Positions 9,205 to 17,348 of a DNA stretch of 64,000 bases are shown one piece after another. The notes under the pieces were generated by a model that did no database searches, was not told where the DNA came from, and saw only the letters and a program-made list of their open reading frames with translations. Source of the DNA: JASHVB01 sp963780805 (GTDB taxonomy: Bacteria > Pseudomonadota > Alphaproteobacteria > Acetobacterales > Acetobacteraceae); NCBI GenBank assembly GCA_963780805.1, contig CAWADP010000028.1, positions 1 to 64,000 of the forward strand, in the 5' to 3' direction. Every line of letters begins with the position of its first letter. The stretch's first letter is position 1. Position numbers and translations under genes: made by a program.

Positions 9205-9718
9205 CTCTGGCGGATCGCCCTCTGGGCCCCCCTCTGGGCCCCCCGCTGGGCCCTCTGGCGGATCGGTTGAGCGCGTGCGGGCCGCTCTGGCGGCGGCGGG
9301 CCACCCCGACACCATCGTCGCGTTTCCCGACGGTACCCGCACCGCGGCCGATGCTGCCGCTGCGGTGGGCTGCCAAGTGGCGCAGATCGCCAAGTCGATC
9401 GTATTCCGCGCCGGATCGCGGGCGGTGTTGGTCGTTGCATCCGGCGCAAACCGCGTCGATGCCGCGCGGGCCGGCGCCATTCTGGGCGTGAAACTGGGGC
9501 GAGCCGATCCGGATTGGGTGCGGCTGACCACCGGGTTCGCCATAGGCGGCGTAGCGCCGGTGGGGCATCTGGCCCCGCCGTTGATGCTACTGGACGAGGA
9601 CCTGCTGGCGCTCGATCCTGTGTGGGCGGCCGCCGGCTCCCCGCATCACGTGTTCCGCACCAGCGCCGCCGACCTGCTGCGGATGACCCGGGCGAAGGTG
9701 GCGGCGGTACGGCTGTAG
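9197..9718 (+). CDS. YbaK/EbsC-type aminoacyl-tRNA deacylase
   Basis: The C-terminal 150 residues are a YbaK/ProX editing domain: VGCQVAQIAKSIVFRAG, then VLVVASGANRVDAARAG, and a GFAIGGVAPVGH stretch. The conserved lysine in QIAKS is the residue used by this family to hydrolyse mischarged tRNA. The first ~25 codons (Gly/Ser/Pro repeats) derive from a low-complexity GGGCCC-rich tract next to the palindrome at 9171-9204, so the true start is uncertain: ATG 9197, or a later start near VERVRAAL, which fits the family better. The gene follows ompH by about 170 bases and precedes the SDR gene by 20 bases, probably co-transcribed with the latter. Confidence 0.82.
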   Translation: MTGSGGSPSGPPSGPPAGPSGGSVERVRAALAAAGHPDTIVAFPDGTRTAADAAAAVGCQVAQIAKSIVFRAGSRAVLVVASGANRVDAARAGAILGVKLGRADPDWVRLTTGFAIGGVAPVGHLAPPLMLLDEDLLALDPVWAAAGSPHHVFRTSAADLLRMTRAKVAAVRL

Positions 9719-9738
9719 GACGGACCGATGGAGGGCAC

Positions 9739-10545
9739 ATGATCAGCTACGACCTCAGGGGCAAGACCGCATTGGTGACGGGCGGCGCGTCCGGCATCGG
9801 CTTCGCCACCGCGCGCATGCTGGTACTGTTCGGCGCCACGGTGGCGGTGAACTACCTGCCCGACAACTCGCGTGGCCCCGAAGCCGTTCACAAGCTGAAC
9901 GCCGGGGAGCCGGCCGGAGTCCCGGGGAAAGCTGCCGCGGGAGCCAACGCGGGCGGCAAGGCGATCGGGGCGCCCGGCAGCGTCGGCGAGCGCGGGGCCG
10001 CCGAGCGCATGGTGCGGCAGGCAATCGACGATCTCGGCCGGCTGGACCTGCTGTTCAACAACGCCGGCACGCCTGGCACGCGACGGCGCATCGCGCCCGC
10101 GGAACTCGACCTGGTCACCGAAGACCTGTGGTCGCAGCTTCTGGAAACCAACCTGCTCGGCGTGTTCCGGTGCAGCAAGGCGGCGGCACCGGCGCTGAAG
10201 GCGGCGAAGGGGGCGGTGGTGAACACCGCCTCGATCGCCGGGCTGGGACGCGCGGGGTCCAGCCTGGCCTACAGCGCCACCAAGGCCGGAGTCGTCAGCC
10301 TGACGCAGAACCTGGCGCGCGCGCTGGCACCCGAGGTGCGGGTGAACGCGATCGCCCCCGGCGCGGTGGACAGTTCCTGGATGGTGGAATGGACCAACGA
10401 GGAACGCCAGCAGTCGATCGAGCGCGCCTTGCTGAAGCGCCGCTGCCAGCCGGAAGACCTGGCCGAGGTCGTGTTGTTCCTGGGCTTCGGTGCGGCGATG
10501 GTGACCGGGCAGACGATCACGGTGGATGGCGGACTGACGCTCTGA
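9739..10545 (+). CDS. SDR family NAD(P)-dependent oxidoreductase
   Basis: From the ATG at 9739, preceded by GGAGGG, the product is 268 residues. It has the classical short-chain dehydrogenase motifs: cofactor loop TGGASGIG at residues 14-21, NNAG at 107-110, the catalytic Ser in NTASIAG (about 165), and Tyr178/Lys182 in AYSATKAG, ending with the usual VTGQTITVDGG. It should oxidise or reduce an alcohol/ketone with NAD(P). An Ala/Gly-rich insertion around residues 55-85 is unusual for the family and sits where the second cofactor-binding strands should be, so it may be a local sequence anomaly. The start of a longer frame further upstream is rejected because it overlaps the YbaK gene. Confidence 0.9.
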   Translation: MISYDLRGKTALVTGGASGIGFATARMLVLFGATVAVNYLPDNSRGPEAVHKLNAGEPAGVPGKAAAGANAGGKAIGAPGSVGERGAAERMVRQAIDDLGRLDLLFNNAGTPGTRRRIAPAELDLVTEDLWSQLLETNLLGVFRCSKAAAPALKAAKGAVVNTASIAGLGRAGSSLAYSATKAGVVSLTQNLARALAPEVRVNAIAPGAVDSSWMVEWTNEERQQSIERALLKRRCQPEDLAEVVLFLGFGAAMVTGQTITVDGGLTL

Positions 10546-11178
10546 TTCCGACCCTGCGACGAGCCTGATTCCAACCCTGCGACAAGAGTGACTGACGGCA
10601 CGGACGAAACGGCGCCGAAGCGTGTCCCATCATGGCCGGGTAAAGCCCCATGTGCGTCAGGACAGGGCGGCGGCGGCGATGGACCCTCCCTCCCCCGTCC
10701 CCTTGTGACCCCGTCCCTTGGGGCTTAGGCCGCTTCGCGGACCAAGCCCCAAGGGACGGGAAGTTTTCCAGCCTCCCGCGACCTTATCCTAGGCCGGCGG
10801 AACCGGAACAATCCTAAGCCGGCGGAGCCGGAACAAGCCGGAACCAAGACGGCAAAGCTCCGTCATCGGCTGTCCGGGCAAATTTGATTGCACGCGGACA
10901 TCTTGTGCCGAGGCAGAACATATCCGCCCCTCATCAGGCCGGCATCGCCGAGATCCGGGCCGTGTGTTCTCGTATCTTGCCGAACGTTTTCGCACGCTTG
11001 GGACTTCCACTCCGAGCTTTGGGAGACGGTCGTAGCGAAAACTGTCGGAATTCCTTACACTACCGTCCTCAAGGGCCGGTCGGGTATGGCTATGTTATTG
11101 ATTCAAGCTAGCTTTCTGCGTTGGCACGAGGTTTGCTGGGACCGGCTTGCCACAATAGAGTGTCAGGAGACTAGCGCC
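10546..11178. other. Intergenic region with hairpin and short direct repeats
   Basis: No gene was found in these 633 bases. They hold two imperfect copies of a 23-base unit directly after the SDR stop (10543-10588), the strong hairpin at 10710-10760, and two imperfect copies of a 25-base GGCGG(A/G)(A/G)CCGGAACA unit at 10791-10842. The promoter of the PEP-CTERM gene should lie near 11080-11165, where the sequence becomes more AT-rich. Confidence 0.5.
10710..10760. repeat. Perfect 17-bp inverted repeat, possible terminator
   Basis: CCCGTCCCTTGGGGCTT at 10710-10726 is exactly complementary to 10744-10760, and the loop itself folds further through a CCGC/GCGG pair. On the plus strand the hairpin is followed by AAGTTTTCC, a weak U-tract. 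It could therefore end transcription from the SDR gene, or it may simply be a repetitive palindrome. Confidence 0.55.
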
Positions 11179-11937
11179 GTGAAAATGCTATTTGCCCCGG
11201 CCGTCCTCGCAGCATCAGCGTTTTTGACGGCGCAGGCTTATGCCGGACCGACGGATGAACCGCCGCCGGTGGGCAACGTGATTTATTCGCTGACGGGACA
11301 ATCGATCTCCGGCAGCTATACCCCGGGCATGGCCAGCTTTGTGGCCACCACGACCAGTACCAATCTTGTGTTCGCCTTCCGCGAGGATCCGGCGTTCCTG
11401 GAGCTCTCCGACGTCTCGATGGTTGACACGACGGCCAGCAGCGGGAACCTGCTCCTGAACGGGGACTTCTCGCTTGGCCCGGTCGGGTCGTCGGCACCGA
11501 CAGACTGGACCTATCTGAATACATACGGGGCGACGTACGGAGGAGTGGTGGAGGCAGGCGAGGCAGACTGCGGGGTTTCGGGTAGCAACTGCTACTACGA
11601 TGGCGCGGTCGACGCCTACGATGCCATCAACCAGGTGGTCGCCACCATCGTAGGTGACACCTATACGGTCAGCTTCGATTACGCCGATAATGGCTCTGAA
11701 GGAACTTATCAGCCGACCGGCACCAGCAATGACGGGCGTGACATGTTCGTTTATGCCGCGGGCACCATTCCGGTCGCTGCGCCGGAACCAGCCTCGCTGG
11801 CACTGCTCGGCGCCGGCCTCGCCGGCCTCGGGCTGATCCGGCGCCGCTATCGGAGCAGTACCCTCAGCATAGGCGTTGTCGTCGCTCACCCCCGAGCACG
11901 AATAAGCCACAAGCCATTCGTCTCGCGGCTGGTATAA
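11179..11937 (+). CDS. PEP-CTERM sorting-domain protein with a C-terminal extension
   Basis: The GTG at 11179 follows AGGAGA with good spacing. The 252-residue product has a signal peptide (to about residue 22, AQAYA), a beta-rich extracellular region containing NLLLNGDFSLGP and a paired-Cys CGVSGSNC segment, and the PEP-CTERM signal near residue 202: PEPASL, a hydrophobic helix, then RRR at about 221. PEP-CTERM proteins are processed by exosortase and anchored at or released from the surface; no exosortase gene is in this window. Normally the protein ends right after the Arg cluster. Here about 28 further residues follow, which may be a lost stop or frameshift. Function otherwise unknown. 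Confidence 0.8.
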   Translation: MKMLFAPAVLAASAFLTAQAYAGPTDEPPPVGNVIYSLTGQSISGSYTPGMASFVATTTSTNLVFAFREDPAFLELSDVSMVDTTASSGNLLLNGDFSLGPVGSSAPTDWTYLNTYGATYGGVVEAGEADCGVSGSNCYYDGAVDAYDAINQVVATIVGDTYTVSFDYADNGSEGTYQPTGTSNDGRDMFVYAAGTIPVAAPEPASLALLGAGLAGLGLIRRRYRSSTLSIGVVVAHPRARISHKPFVSRLV

Positions 11938-11957
11938 CGGCCTGTCCGATCGCGCTG

Positions 11958-13214
11958 TCACGCCCGTCCCGGCGCGGGAACGCGGTGCACCTGCGCATAG
12001 TGCTGCCGCAGCAGGTCCTTGCCGTAGTCGTTGCCGTTCGGTGTGCGGATGACCGTGTGGATGTGGCACTTCGCCGGCTCGGTGTTGGTCAGGAACACGC
12101 CGGAATGGTGGTCGAACTCGATCATCGCGACGGGGCTTTGGATTCGATAGTAGAACGGGTCCTCGTCGCCGAAGCCGCCGATCCAGCAGAAATGCGTGTT
12201 GTCCAGGTGTTGCTCGATCTGCCACATGCGCGCGGCGAACGGACCCGGCGGCATGATGTTGAAATAGGCCGCGATCAGCCGCAGCAGGCATTCACGTTGC
12301 TTGGCGGCGAAGTCGCGCGCCACGACGCCCTCATAGGGAACGACCCAGTTGTCGCGGTAGGCGCCGCCGAGGTGGCGCTGGTCCGCCGGATGCCAGCGGC
12401 CTTCCGGCATCGCCGGGTCGTGCATCAACTTATAAACCTGCGCCTGGCGTTGCAGCGGATCGGGCAAGGCACGCATCAAATCGAGACCAATGCGCTCCTC
12501 GTCCAGGAACAGGGTGAGGCCGGCGTCGGGACCACAATCGATGCAGTTGGGCTCGGCACCGATGAAATCCGGCGACAGCACCATCTGCTTGTCCAACACG
12601 AAGCAGTTCAGACAGAGGTGGTGACCGAACAGACTCCAACCCCACGGCTGGGTTGCCGAGGGTTCGGAGAAGAGGGTGAAATTGTAGCTGTACTGGTTCA
12701 TGACGCGGGGCGCGTTGACCAGCTCGCCGAGGAAGGCGTTGGTGCGCATGGCTCCGCGCGCCTTGGCGTAGCCCTTGGGACTCAGGCTGGCCTGCATCAC
12801 CGCCAGGATCGCATCGCGCAGCGGCGCGCCGAGTTCGTCCAGCCGCAGGCCGAAACGGTCGAAATACAGCTCCGGATTGCTCCACATGCGCCACTGCGGC
12901 GCGTCGATCGCATGGCAGAGCCGGGCGCGTTCCTCCGGAGTGGCGACGTTCAGCACGTTGCGTGCGGCTGCGACCATGGCAGCGGTCGGGGCATCCTCGT
13001 CAGTTACGGCATAAAGGTTTGGCACCACGTCGCCGTCGGTAGTGATACCACGAAACAGCTCGCTGATCCGTGCCCGACGTTCGGCCAGCAGCATCGGCAC
13101 GCGCGGACGCGTCGCCATCGCGTTCGCCGCATGGCTGTAGGCGTCGCGTTCGGAAATGCCGGCGATACGCGGATGGTCCGGCGGCGGGATAAGGTCGCGG
13201 AAGTTGTTGCTCAT
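11958..13214 (-). CDS. DUF3500 family protein
   Basis: The 418-residue protein has the hallmarks I associate with DUF3500: WSNPELYFDRFGLRL, the WGWSLFGHHLCLN segment, GDEDPFYYRIQSP, EFDHHSG and HIHTVIRTPNGNDYG. The function of this family is not established. The clustered, conserved His and Asp residues suggest metal binding or hydrolysis, but that is inference. There is no signal peptide. It is the last gene of a minus-strand block with oxalyl-CoA decarboxylase, a class II aldolase and a substrate-binding-type protein, which hints at a role in small organic acid degradation. A tandem inverted repeat separates it from the decarboxylase gene. Confidence 0.85.
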   Translation of the reverse strand: MSNNFRDLIPPPDHPRIAGISERDAYSHAANAMATRPRVPMLLAERRARISELFRGITTDGDVVPNLYAVTDEDAPTAAMVAAARNVLNVATPEERARLCHAIDAPQWRMWSNPELYFDRFGLRLDELGAPLRDAILAVMQASLSPKGYAKARGAMRTNAFLGELVNAPRVMNQYSYNFTLFSEPSATQPWGWSLFGHHLCLNCFVLDKQMVLSPDFIGAEPNCIDCGPDAGLTLFLDEERIGLDLMRALPDPLQRQAQVYKLMHDPAMPEGRWHPADQRHLGGAYRDNWVVPYEGVVARDFAAKQRECLLRLIAAYFNIMPPGPFAARMWQIEQHLDNTHFCWIGGFGDEDPFYYRIQSPVAMIEFDHHSGVFLTNTEPAKCHIHTVIRTPNGNDYGKDLLRQHYAQVHRVPAPGRA

Positions 13215-13258
13215 GGCTGGGTCCGGGCGGATATGGACAAGGGGTGGCCGCGCCCCCC

Positions 13259-13366
13259 GTCATTGCGAGGAGCGAGGCGACGAAGCAATCTCCTTCGACT
13301 AGCGCTCGAACGCTCGTGTGCCCCCCGCGCGAGATTGCTGCGTCGCTTCGCTGCTCGCAATGACAG
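13259..13366. repeat. Imperfect inverted repeat of the GTCATTGCGAG family
   Basis: CGTCATTGCGAG begins at 13259 and its complement CTCGCAATGACAGG ends at 13366, with arms (AAGCAATCTC / GAGATTGCT) around a variable centre. It is followed by a short direct repeat (ACAGGAGGCGGGGC twice). Relatives lie at 15243-15325, 26353-26462 and, as half copies, near 18800 and 31365. All are intergenic or at gene ends. Confidence 0.75.
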
Positions 13367-13396
13367 GAGGCGGGGCAATGACAGGAGGCGGGGCGC

Positions 13397-15100
13397 TTAT
13401 TTCTTCTTCTGCAACGAGCTCGTCGCGTTGAGGTTCTGGATGTGGCCGCTTTCGGTGCCCGCCTTGGGATCGATCACCGCGTTGATCAGCGTGGGCTTGC
13501 CGTTGTCCAGCGCCTCGGCCAGCGCCTTGGTCAGGCCGGCCGTCTCGCTGACATGGTAGCCAACGCCGCCGAACGCCTCGGCGATCCGTTCGTAATGCGC
13601 GTTCTGCACGAAGCCTGTGGGCGACGGCGCGGCACCCTCGGGATCGCCGCGATAGATGCCGTTGTTGTTGAACACGATGGTGACAACCGGGAGCTTGTAA
13701 CGGCAGATCGTTTCGACATCCATGCCGCTGAAACCGAACGCACTGTCGCCGCAGATCGCCACTACTGGCTTGCCAGTGGTCACGGCGGCGCCGACGGCAT
13801 AGCCCATGCCGATGCCCATCACGCCCCAGGTGCCGCTGTCCAGACGATGCCGCGGCAGGTGCATGTCGATGATGTTGCGCCCGAAATCGAGCGTATTGGC
13901 GCCTTCATTGACGATATAGACGTCCGGCCTCCCCTCCAGCGCATTGCGCACCGCTCGCAGCGCGCTGGAGAAGTTCATCGGATGCGGGTCGGCGTTCAGA
14001 CGCGCAGCCATGCGTTCGATATTGCGCTGCTTGTTCTCATTCAGCGACTTCAGCCATTCGTCGCCGGCCTTCACCTGTCCCGGCTTCATCGCCGCCGCCA
14101 TCGCAGCGATGGACGATTTAATATCGCCGACCACGGGTGCCTCGATCGCGCGATTGCTGTCCATCTCCGTCGCGGCAATATCGACCTGGATCAGCCGCGT
14201 ATCCGGCGACCATAGCGGGCTCTTGCCGTGCGAGAGCAGCCAGTTCAGCCGGGCACCGACCAGCATGACCACGTCGGCCTTGCCGAGCGCGAAGGAACGC
14301 GCCGCCGCTGCCGATTGCGGATGATCGTCCGGCAGCAGTCCCTTCGCCATCGACATCGGCAGGAAGGGAATGCCGGTGGTCTCGATAAACGAGCGGATGT
14401 CGTGGTCCGCTTGCGCGTACGCCGCGCCCTTGCCCAGCACGATCAGCGGGCGTTGCGCGCCGGCCAGCAGGTTCAGCGCACGCTGGATGGACGCGGGCGC
14501 GGGAATGTGGGCCGGAGCCGGATCGACCACCTTCACCAGCGACTTCGCCCCGATCGCCGTATCCACCGTGCCGCGCAGCAATTCCGCCGTCAGGTCGAGA
14601 TAGACGCCGCCCGGCCGGCCCGACACCGCCGCGCGGATGGCGCGGGCGAGGCCGATCCCGACGTCCTGCGGCCGGTTGACGCGGAACGCCGCCTTGGCGA
14701 ACGGCTTCGCCGCGTTCAACTGGTCCATCTCTTCATAATCGCCTTGCTCGAGATCGACGATCGCGCGATCGCTCGAGCCGCTGATCAGCACCATCGGGAA
14801 GCAGTTGGTCGTGGCATTCGCCAGCCCGACCACGCCATTGAGAAAGCCGGGCGCGGAGACGGTCATGCAAATGCCCGGCTTCTGCGTCAGGAACCCGCTG
14901 ATCGCCGCCGCATTCGCCGCCTGCTGCTCATGGCGGAAGCCGACGTAGCGCAGGCCTTCCTCCTGCGCGAGGCGACACAGCTCGGTGATGGGGATGCCCG
15001 CCACGCCGAAGATCGTATCGATGCCGTTCAGCTTCATGGCATCCACGGCCAGGTGGAAGCCGTCGGTCAGGGTGTCGGCCGTCGCCGCTTCTTTGTCCAT
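13397..15100 (-). CDS. oxc: Oxalyl-CoA decarboxylase
   Basis: The 567-residue protein is a thiamine-diphosphate enzyme: N-terminal IFGVAGIPITELCRLAQ with the RHEQQAANAA segment holding the catalytic Glu, and the C-terminal diphosphate/Mg site GDSAFGFSGMDVETI ending in NNNGIY. The overall length and the KAGTESGHIQNLN tail match characterised oxalyl-CoA decarboxylases, which convert oxalyl-CoA to formyl-CoA and CO2. GGAGG at 15109-15113 is ideally spaced for the ATG at 15100; a GTG at 15109 overlaps that ribosome site and is rejected. The usual partner, formyl-CoA transferase (frc), is not in the window. A class II aldolase and a binding protein lie upstream on the same strand. Confidence 0.95.
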   Translation of the reverse strand: MDKEAATADTLTDGFHLAVDAMKLNGIDTIFGVAGIPITELCRLAQEEGLRYVGFRHEQQAANAAAISGFLTQKPGICMTVSAPGFLNGVVGLANATTNCFPMVLISGSSDRAIVDLEQGDYEEMDQLNAAKPFAKAAFRVNRPQDVGIGLARAIRAAVSGRPGGVYLDLTAELLRGTVDTAIGAKSLVKVVDPAPAHIPAPASIQRALNLLAGAQRPLIVLGKGAAYAQADHDIRSFIETTGIPFLPMSMAKGLLPDDHPQSAAAARSFALGKADVVMLVGARLNWLLSHGKSPLWSPDTRLIQVDIAATEMDSNRAIEAPVVGDIKSSIAAMAAAMKPGQVKAGDEWLKSLNENKQRNIERMAARLNADPHPMNFSSALRAVRNALEGRPDVYIVNEGANTLDFGRNIIDMHLPRHRLDSGTWGVMGIGMGYAVGAAVTTGKPVVAICGDSAFGFSGMDVETICRYKLPVVTIVFNNNGIYRGDPEGAAPSPTGFVQNAHYERIAEAFGGVGYHVSETAGLTKALAEALDNGKPTLINAVIDPKAGTESGHIQNLNATSSLQKKK

Positions 15101-15242
15101 GTGCGTCACCTCCGCTTCGCGCGGGTTCTAGGTAAGGCGGGTTTGGCTGTCCAGAGACGGCCCCTGGGGGGATTGCCAGGGGATTGCCAGGGGTAAGACG
15201 ATCGCAGCGCTCCGACTCTAATGCGGGTGCCCGCCCAGAAGT

Positions 15243-15325
15243 GTCATTGCGAGCGCAGCGAAGCAATCTCCCACGAGTGACGTGCGAACTCTCCGGGAGA
15301 ATGCTTCGCTGCGCTCGCAATGACA
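15243..15325. repeat. Inverted repeat of the GTCATTGCGAG family
   Basis: GTCATTGCGAGCGCAGCGAA starts at 15243 and is mirrored by TTCGCTGCGCTCGCAATGAC ending at 15325, enclosing a centre with GAGTGACGTGC. The same centre appears in the copy at 26353-26462, so these are two members of one element family. This copy lies between oxc and the aldolase gene. Confidence 0.8.
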
Positions 15326-15344
15326 GGGAACGGTCGAACGCCTG

Positions 15345-16079
15345 TCACGGCATCTCGCCGAGTAGATCTCCAACACCGGCACGGCGCGCCCAATACTCCC
15401 AGGCACGCCAGCCCGCGGCCGAGCGCGGGTTGAACGCGGCGCGGTTAGCAATCTCCCCCGGCGCCAGCGGCTTGAACGGGCCGAACCGCATTGCGGCGGT
15501 CAACACGCGCGCATTCACCGGCAGATAGACGGACACCCGCACCACATCCATGATCGTCGCACCCACCGCGGCGAAGCCGTGGCCGCGCATCAGCGCCACC
15601 TGGTGCTGGCCGATGCGCCGGGCCAGGTCGCGGCCCTGGTCAGCGTTGACGACCAGCAGGTTTGTGTCGTCCCCGAAGTTCTCCGCGATGTCCCACACCG
15701 GCACGCTCGGCCCGATCACGCTGGCGACGTGGATGACGGGCTGCAACGGCACGTTGGTGATGCCGAAGGGGAGCGTCTCCTCGGCGTGGCTGTGCACCAC
15801 GGAATTCACGTCGGGGCGCGCTTCGTAGATCCCGCCATGGATGAAGCGTTCAAGGTAGGGCGGCCGCCGGTCGTCGCCCACCACCGTGCCGTCGAGCCTG
15901 AACTCCATGATGTCCGCCGCCTGCACCAGTTCCGGGGCGCGCGACCGGGACAGCAAGAAATGGTCGGGGTTGGTGGGGTGGCGGACGCTGATATGGCCAT
16001 AGGCATCGACGACGTTCTGATGCGCCAGGATGCGATTGCCGATCACCAGGTTGCGCAGGGCTTCATCACGCTCGCTCAT
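15345..16079 (-). CDS. Class II aldolase/adducin family protein
   Basis: The 244-residue protein shows the class II aldolase zinc site: His96 and His98 in the HSHAE motif (96-100), His167 in RGHGFAAVG, and the conserved acidic residue in LERFIHGGIY near 77. Members cleave or epimerise phosphorylated sugars (fuculose-, rhamnulose-, ribulose-phosphate) or decarboxylate sugar acids; which substrate applies here is not readable. It starts 32 bases after the end of the binding-protein gene and is probably in the same transcript, followed by oxc. The association suggests that organic acid or sugar-acid breakdown feeds oxalate metabolism, but this is inferred from context only. Confidence 0.88.
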   Translation of the reverse strand: MSERDEALRNLVIGNRILAHQNVVDAYGHISVRHPTNPDHFLLSRSRAPELVQAADIMEFRLDGTVVGDDRRPPYLERFIHGGIYEARPDVNSVVHSHAEETLPFGITNVPLQPVIHVASVIGPSVPVWDIAENFGDDTNLLVVNADQGRDLARRIGQHQVALMRGHGFAAVGATIMDVVRVSVYLPVNARVLTAAMRFGPFKPLAPGEIANRAAFNPRSAAGWRAWEYWARRAGVGDLLGEMP

Positions 16080-16088
16080 GACACGCCT

Positions 16089-16132
16089 TTCAGTTGGGGC
16101 CGTAGGTCTTTCAGTTGGGGCCGTAGGTCTTG
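16089..16132. repeat. Tandem 21-base duplication spanning the stop of the binding-protein gene
   Basis: The 21-base unit TTTCAGTTGGGGCCGTAGGTC occurs twice head-to-tail. The inner copy holds the last codons and the stop (KTYGPN, stop) of the gene ending at 16111; the outer copy repeats them in the spacer. It looks like a recent slippage or duplication event. Confidence 0.85.
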
Positions 16133-17097
16133 ATGAACAGATCCTCGATCGGGATCGGCGCGGGGATCATGTGCTGCTCGTGCATGTAGGTGACGAGCGC
16201 TTCCAGCGTCCGCCGGTTCGGCTCGATGCCGTCAGGCCATGGATCGCCGTCGAACACGGCGTCGATCTCGTCGAGCTCGGCCGTCATCCACGGCAGCATG
16301 TAGCGCAGCGCACCGGTGTTGCGTGCCAGCGTCCAGGCGCGCTGCTTCGATTGCCTCAGCGCTGCATAGAGGCTGGTTGCCGCGAACGGATGCTTCTCAT
16401 GCAAGTCGCGGCGCATCGCCACCAGATGCATGATCGGGAAAATCCCCGTGCGCCGGTAATAGTCCTGTTCCAGCTCGCGATAGTTCGGGAACAGGCGAAC
16501 GATGTCGGGGTTGTGGCGCATTGCGGCGGGCACGCCGGTGGCAGCAATGGCGTCGATCTCGCCGGCCTCCAGCAGCTCACTGAGTGATTTGGATGGGTCC
16601 GCCACTGTGATGTCCACCGGCCGCAGCAACGGCGGCACCGAGGGATGGCCATGGCTGCCGGCATGATCGAGCGCACCCTGCACCCAATGGATCTTCGACA
16701 GGTCAACTCCATGGTCGTGTTGCAGCATGCCGCGGATGAAGACCGCGGCGGTCTGGGTATATAGCGCGGTGCCGACCCGCTTGCCTTCCAGGTCCTTCGG
16801 GGTCTTGATGCCGGAGCGCCGGTTCACCGTGATCATACTGTGGCGGAACACGCGCGATGGAAAGAAAGGCAAGGCGACGAATGGAGAATTGCCGGCGGCA
16901 TGGCGTGCAATGTACTCGGAGCCAGAGAATTCCGCGGCGTCGAATTCCAGTCCGCCGCCCATGCGGTCGAAGATCGTGCGCGGATCGTTCAGGACGATGA
17001 AATTGAGGTCGATGCCGGCCGGGCGAACTTCCTTCGTGTAGAGCGGCAGCACTCGGTCGTAGAGTCCGCACGCGAAGGTCACGGGCAATTCTGACAT
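16111..17097 (-). CDS. Substrate-binding-type protein, 4,5-dihydroxyphthalate decarboxylase-like
   Basis: The 328-residue protein has the type II periplasmic-binding fold of the NMT1/dihydroxyphthalate-decarboxylase-like group: LPVTFACGLYDRVLPL at the N-terminus, EFDAAEFSGSEYIARHAAG (about 51-69), GLKTPKDLEGKRVG-type lobe hinge (IKTPKDLEGKRVG near 97-109) and a late PDIVRLFPNY segment. Proteins of this group are either ABC-type binding proteins or decarboxylases of aromatic acids. No signal peptide is seen, which favours an enzyme or cytoplasmic role. It heads a minus-strand block with an aldolase, oxc and DUF3500. Confidence 0.8.
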   Translation of the reverse strand: MSELPVTFACGLYDRVLPLYTKEVRPAGIDLNFIVLNDPRTIFDRMGGGLEFDAAEFSGSEYIARHAAGNSPFVALPFFPSRVFRHSMITVNRRSGIKTPKDLEGKRVGTALYTQTAAVFIRGMLQHDHGVDLSKIHWVQGALDHAGSHGHPSVPPLLRPVDITVADPSKSLSELLEAGEIDAIAATGVPAAMRHNPDIVRLFPNYRELEQDYYRRTGIFPIMHLVAMRRDLHEKHPFAATSLYAALRQSKQRAWTLARNTGALRYMLPWMTAELDEIDAVFDGDPWPDGIEPNRRTLEALVTYMHEQHMIPAPIPIEDLFIKTYGPN

Positions 17098-17125
17098 TGG
17101 TTTGTTCCTCCCATTAGGAAGCCCC

Positions 17126-17225
17126 CCCTCCCCTTGTGGCCCCTTGTGGGGGGGGATAGGGGGAGGGGTCGAGATGTGACTCTTGCCCCTCCCCTCCCCC
17201 TAGCCCCTACCACAAGGGGAGGGCG
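17126..17225. repeat. C/G-rich inverted repeat
   Basis: CCCTCCCCTTGTGG near 17126 is matched by the inverted CCACAAGGGGAGGG ending at 17224, with GGGGGAGGGG / CCCCTCCCCC inner arms. A related, longer element occurs at 57142-57340. It sits upstream of the binding-protein gene and could act as a structured element, but no function can be assigned. Confidence 0.7.
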
Positions 17226-17348
17226 AATTCCCTCGCCGCGAGCGGTTTCGTTCAGCCGCGGGTCGGCCGCCAGGCCGGTGGTCAACGCGCAATGACAGAG
17301 TTCGCCGTCGGCGTTGAAGCGTCACGATCACAACTCCAGGGCCCTCCG

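Noticed and set aside
10888..11178. 97-codon upstream extension of the PEP-CTERM gene
   Set aside because: The signal peptide directly after the GTG at 11179 and the AGGAGA site mark the real start.
11985..13559. Plus-strand frame of 524 codons antisense to the DUF3500 gene
   Set aside because: The DUF3500 protein on the other strand has conserved motifs; this frame has none and runs through an intergenic repeat.
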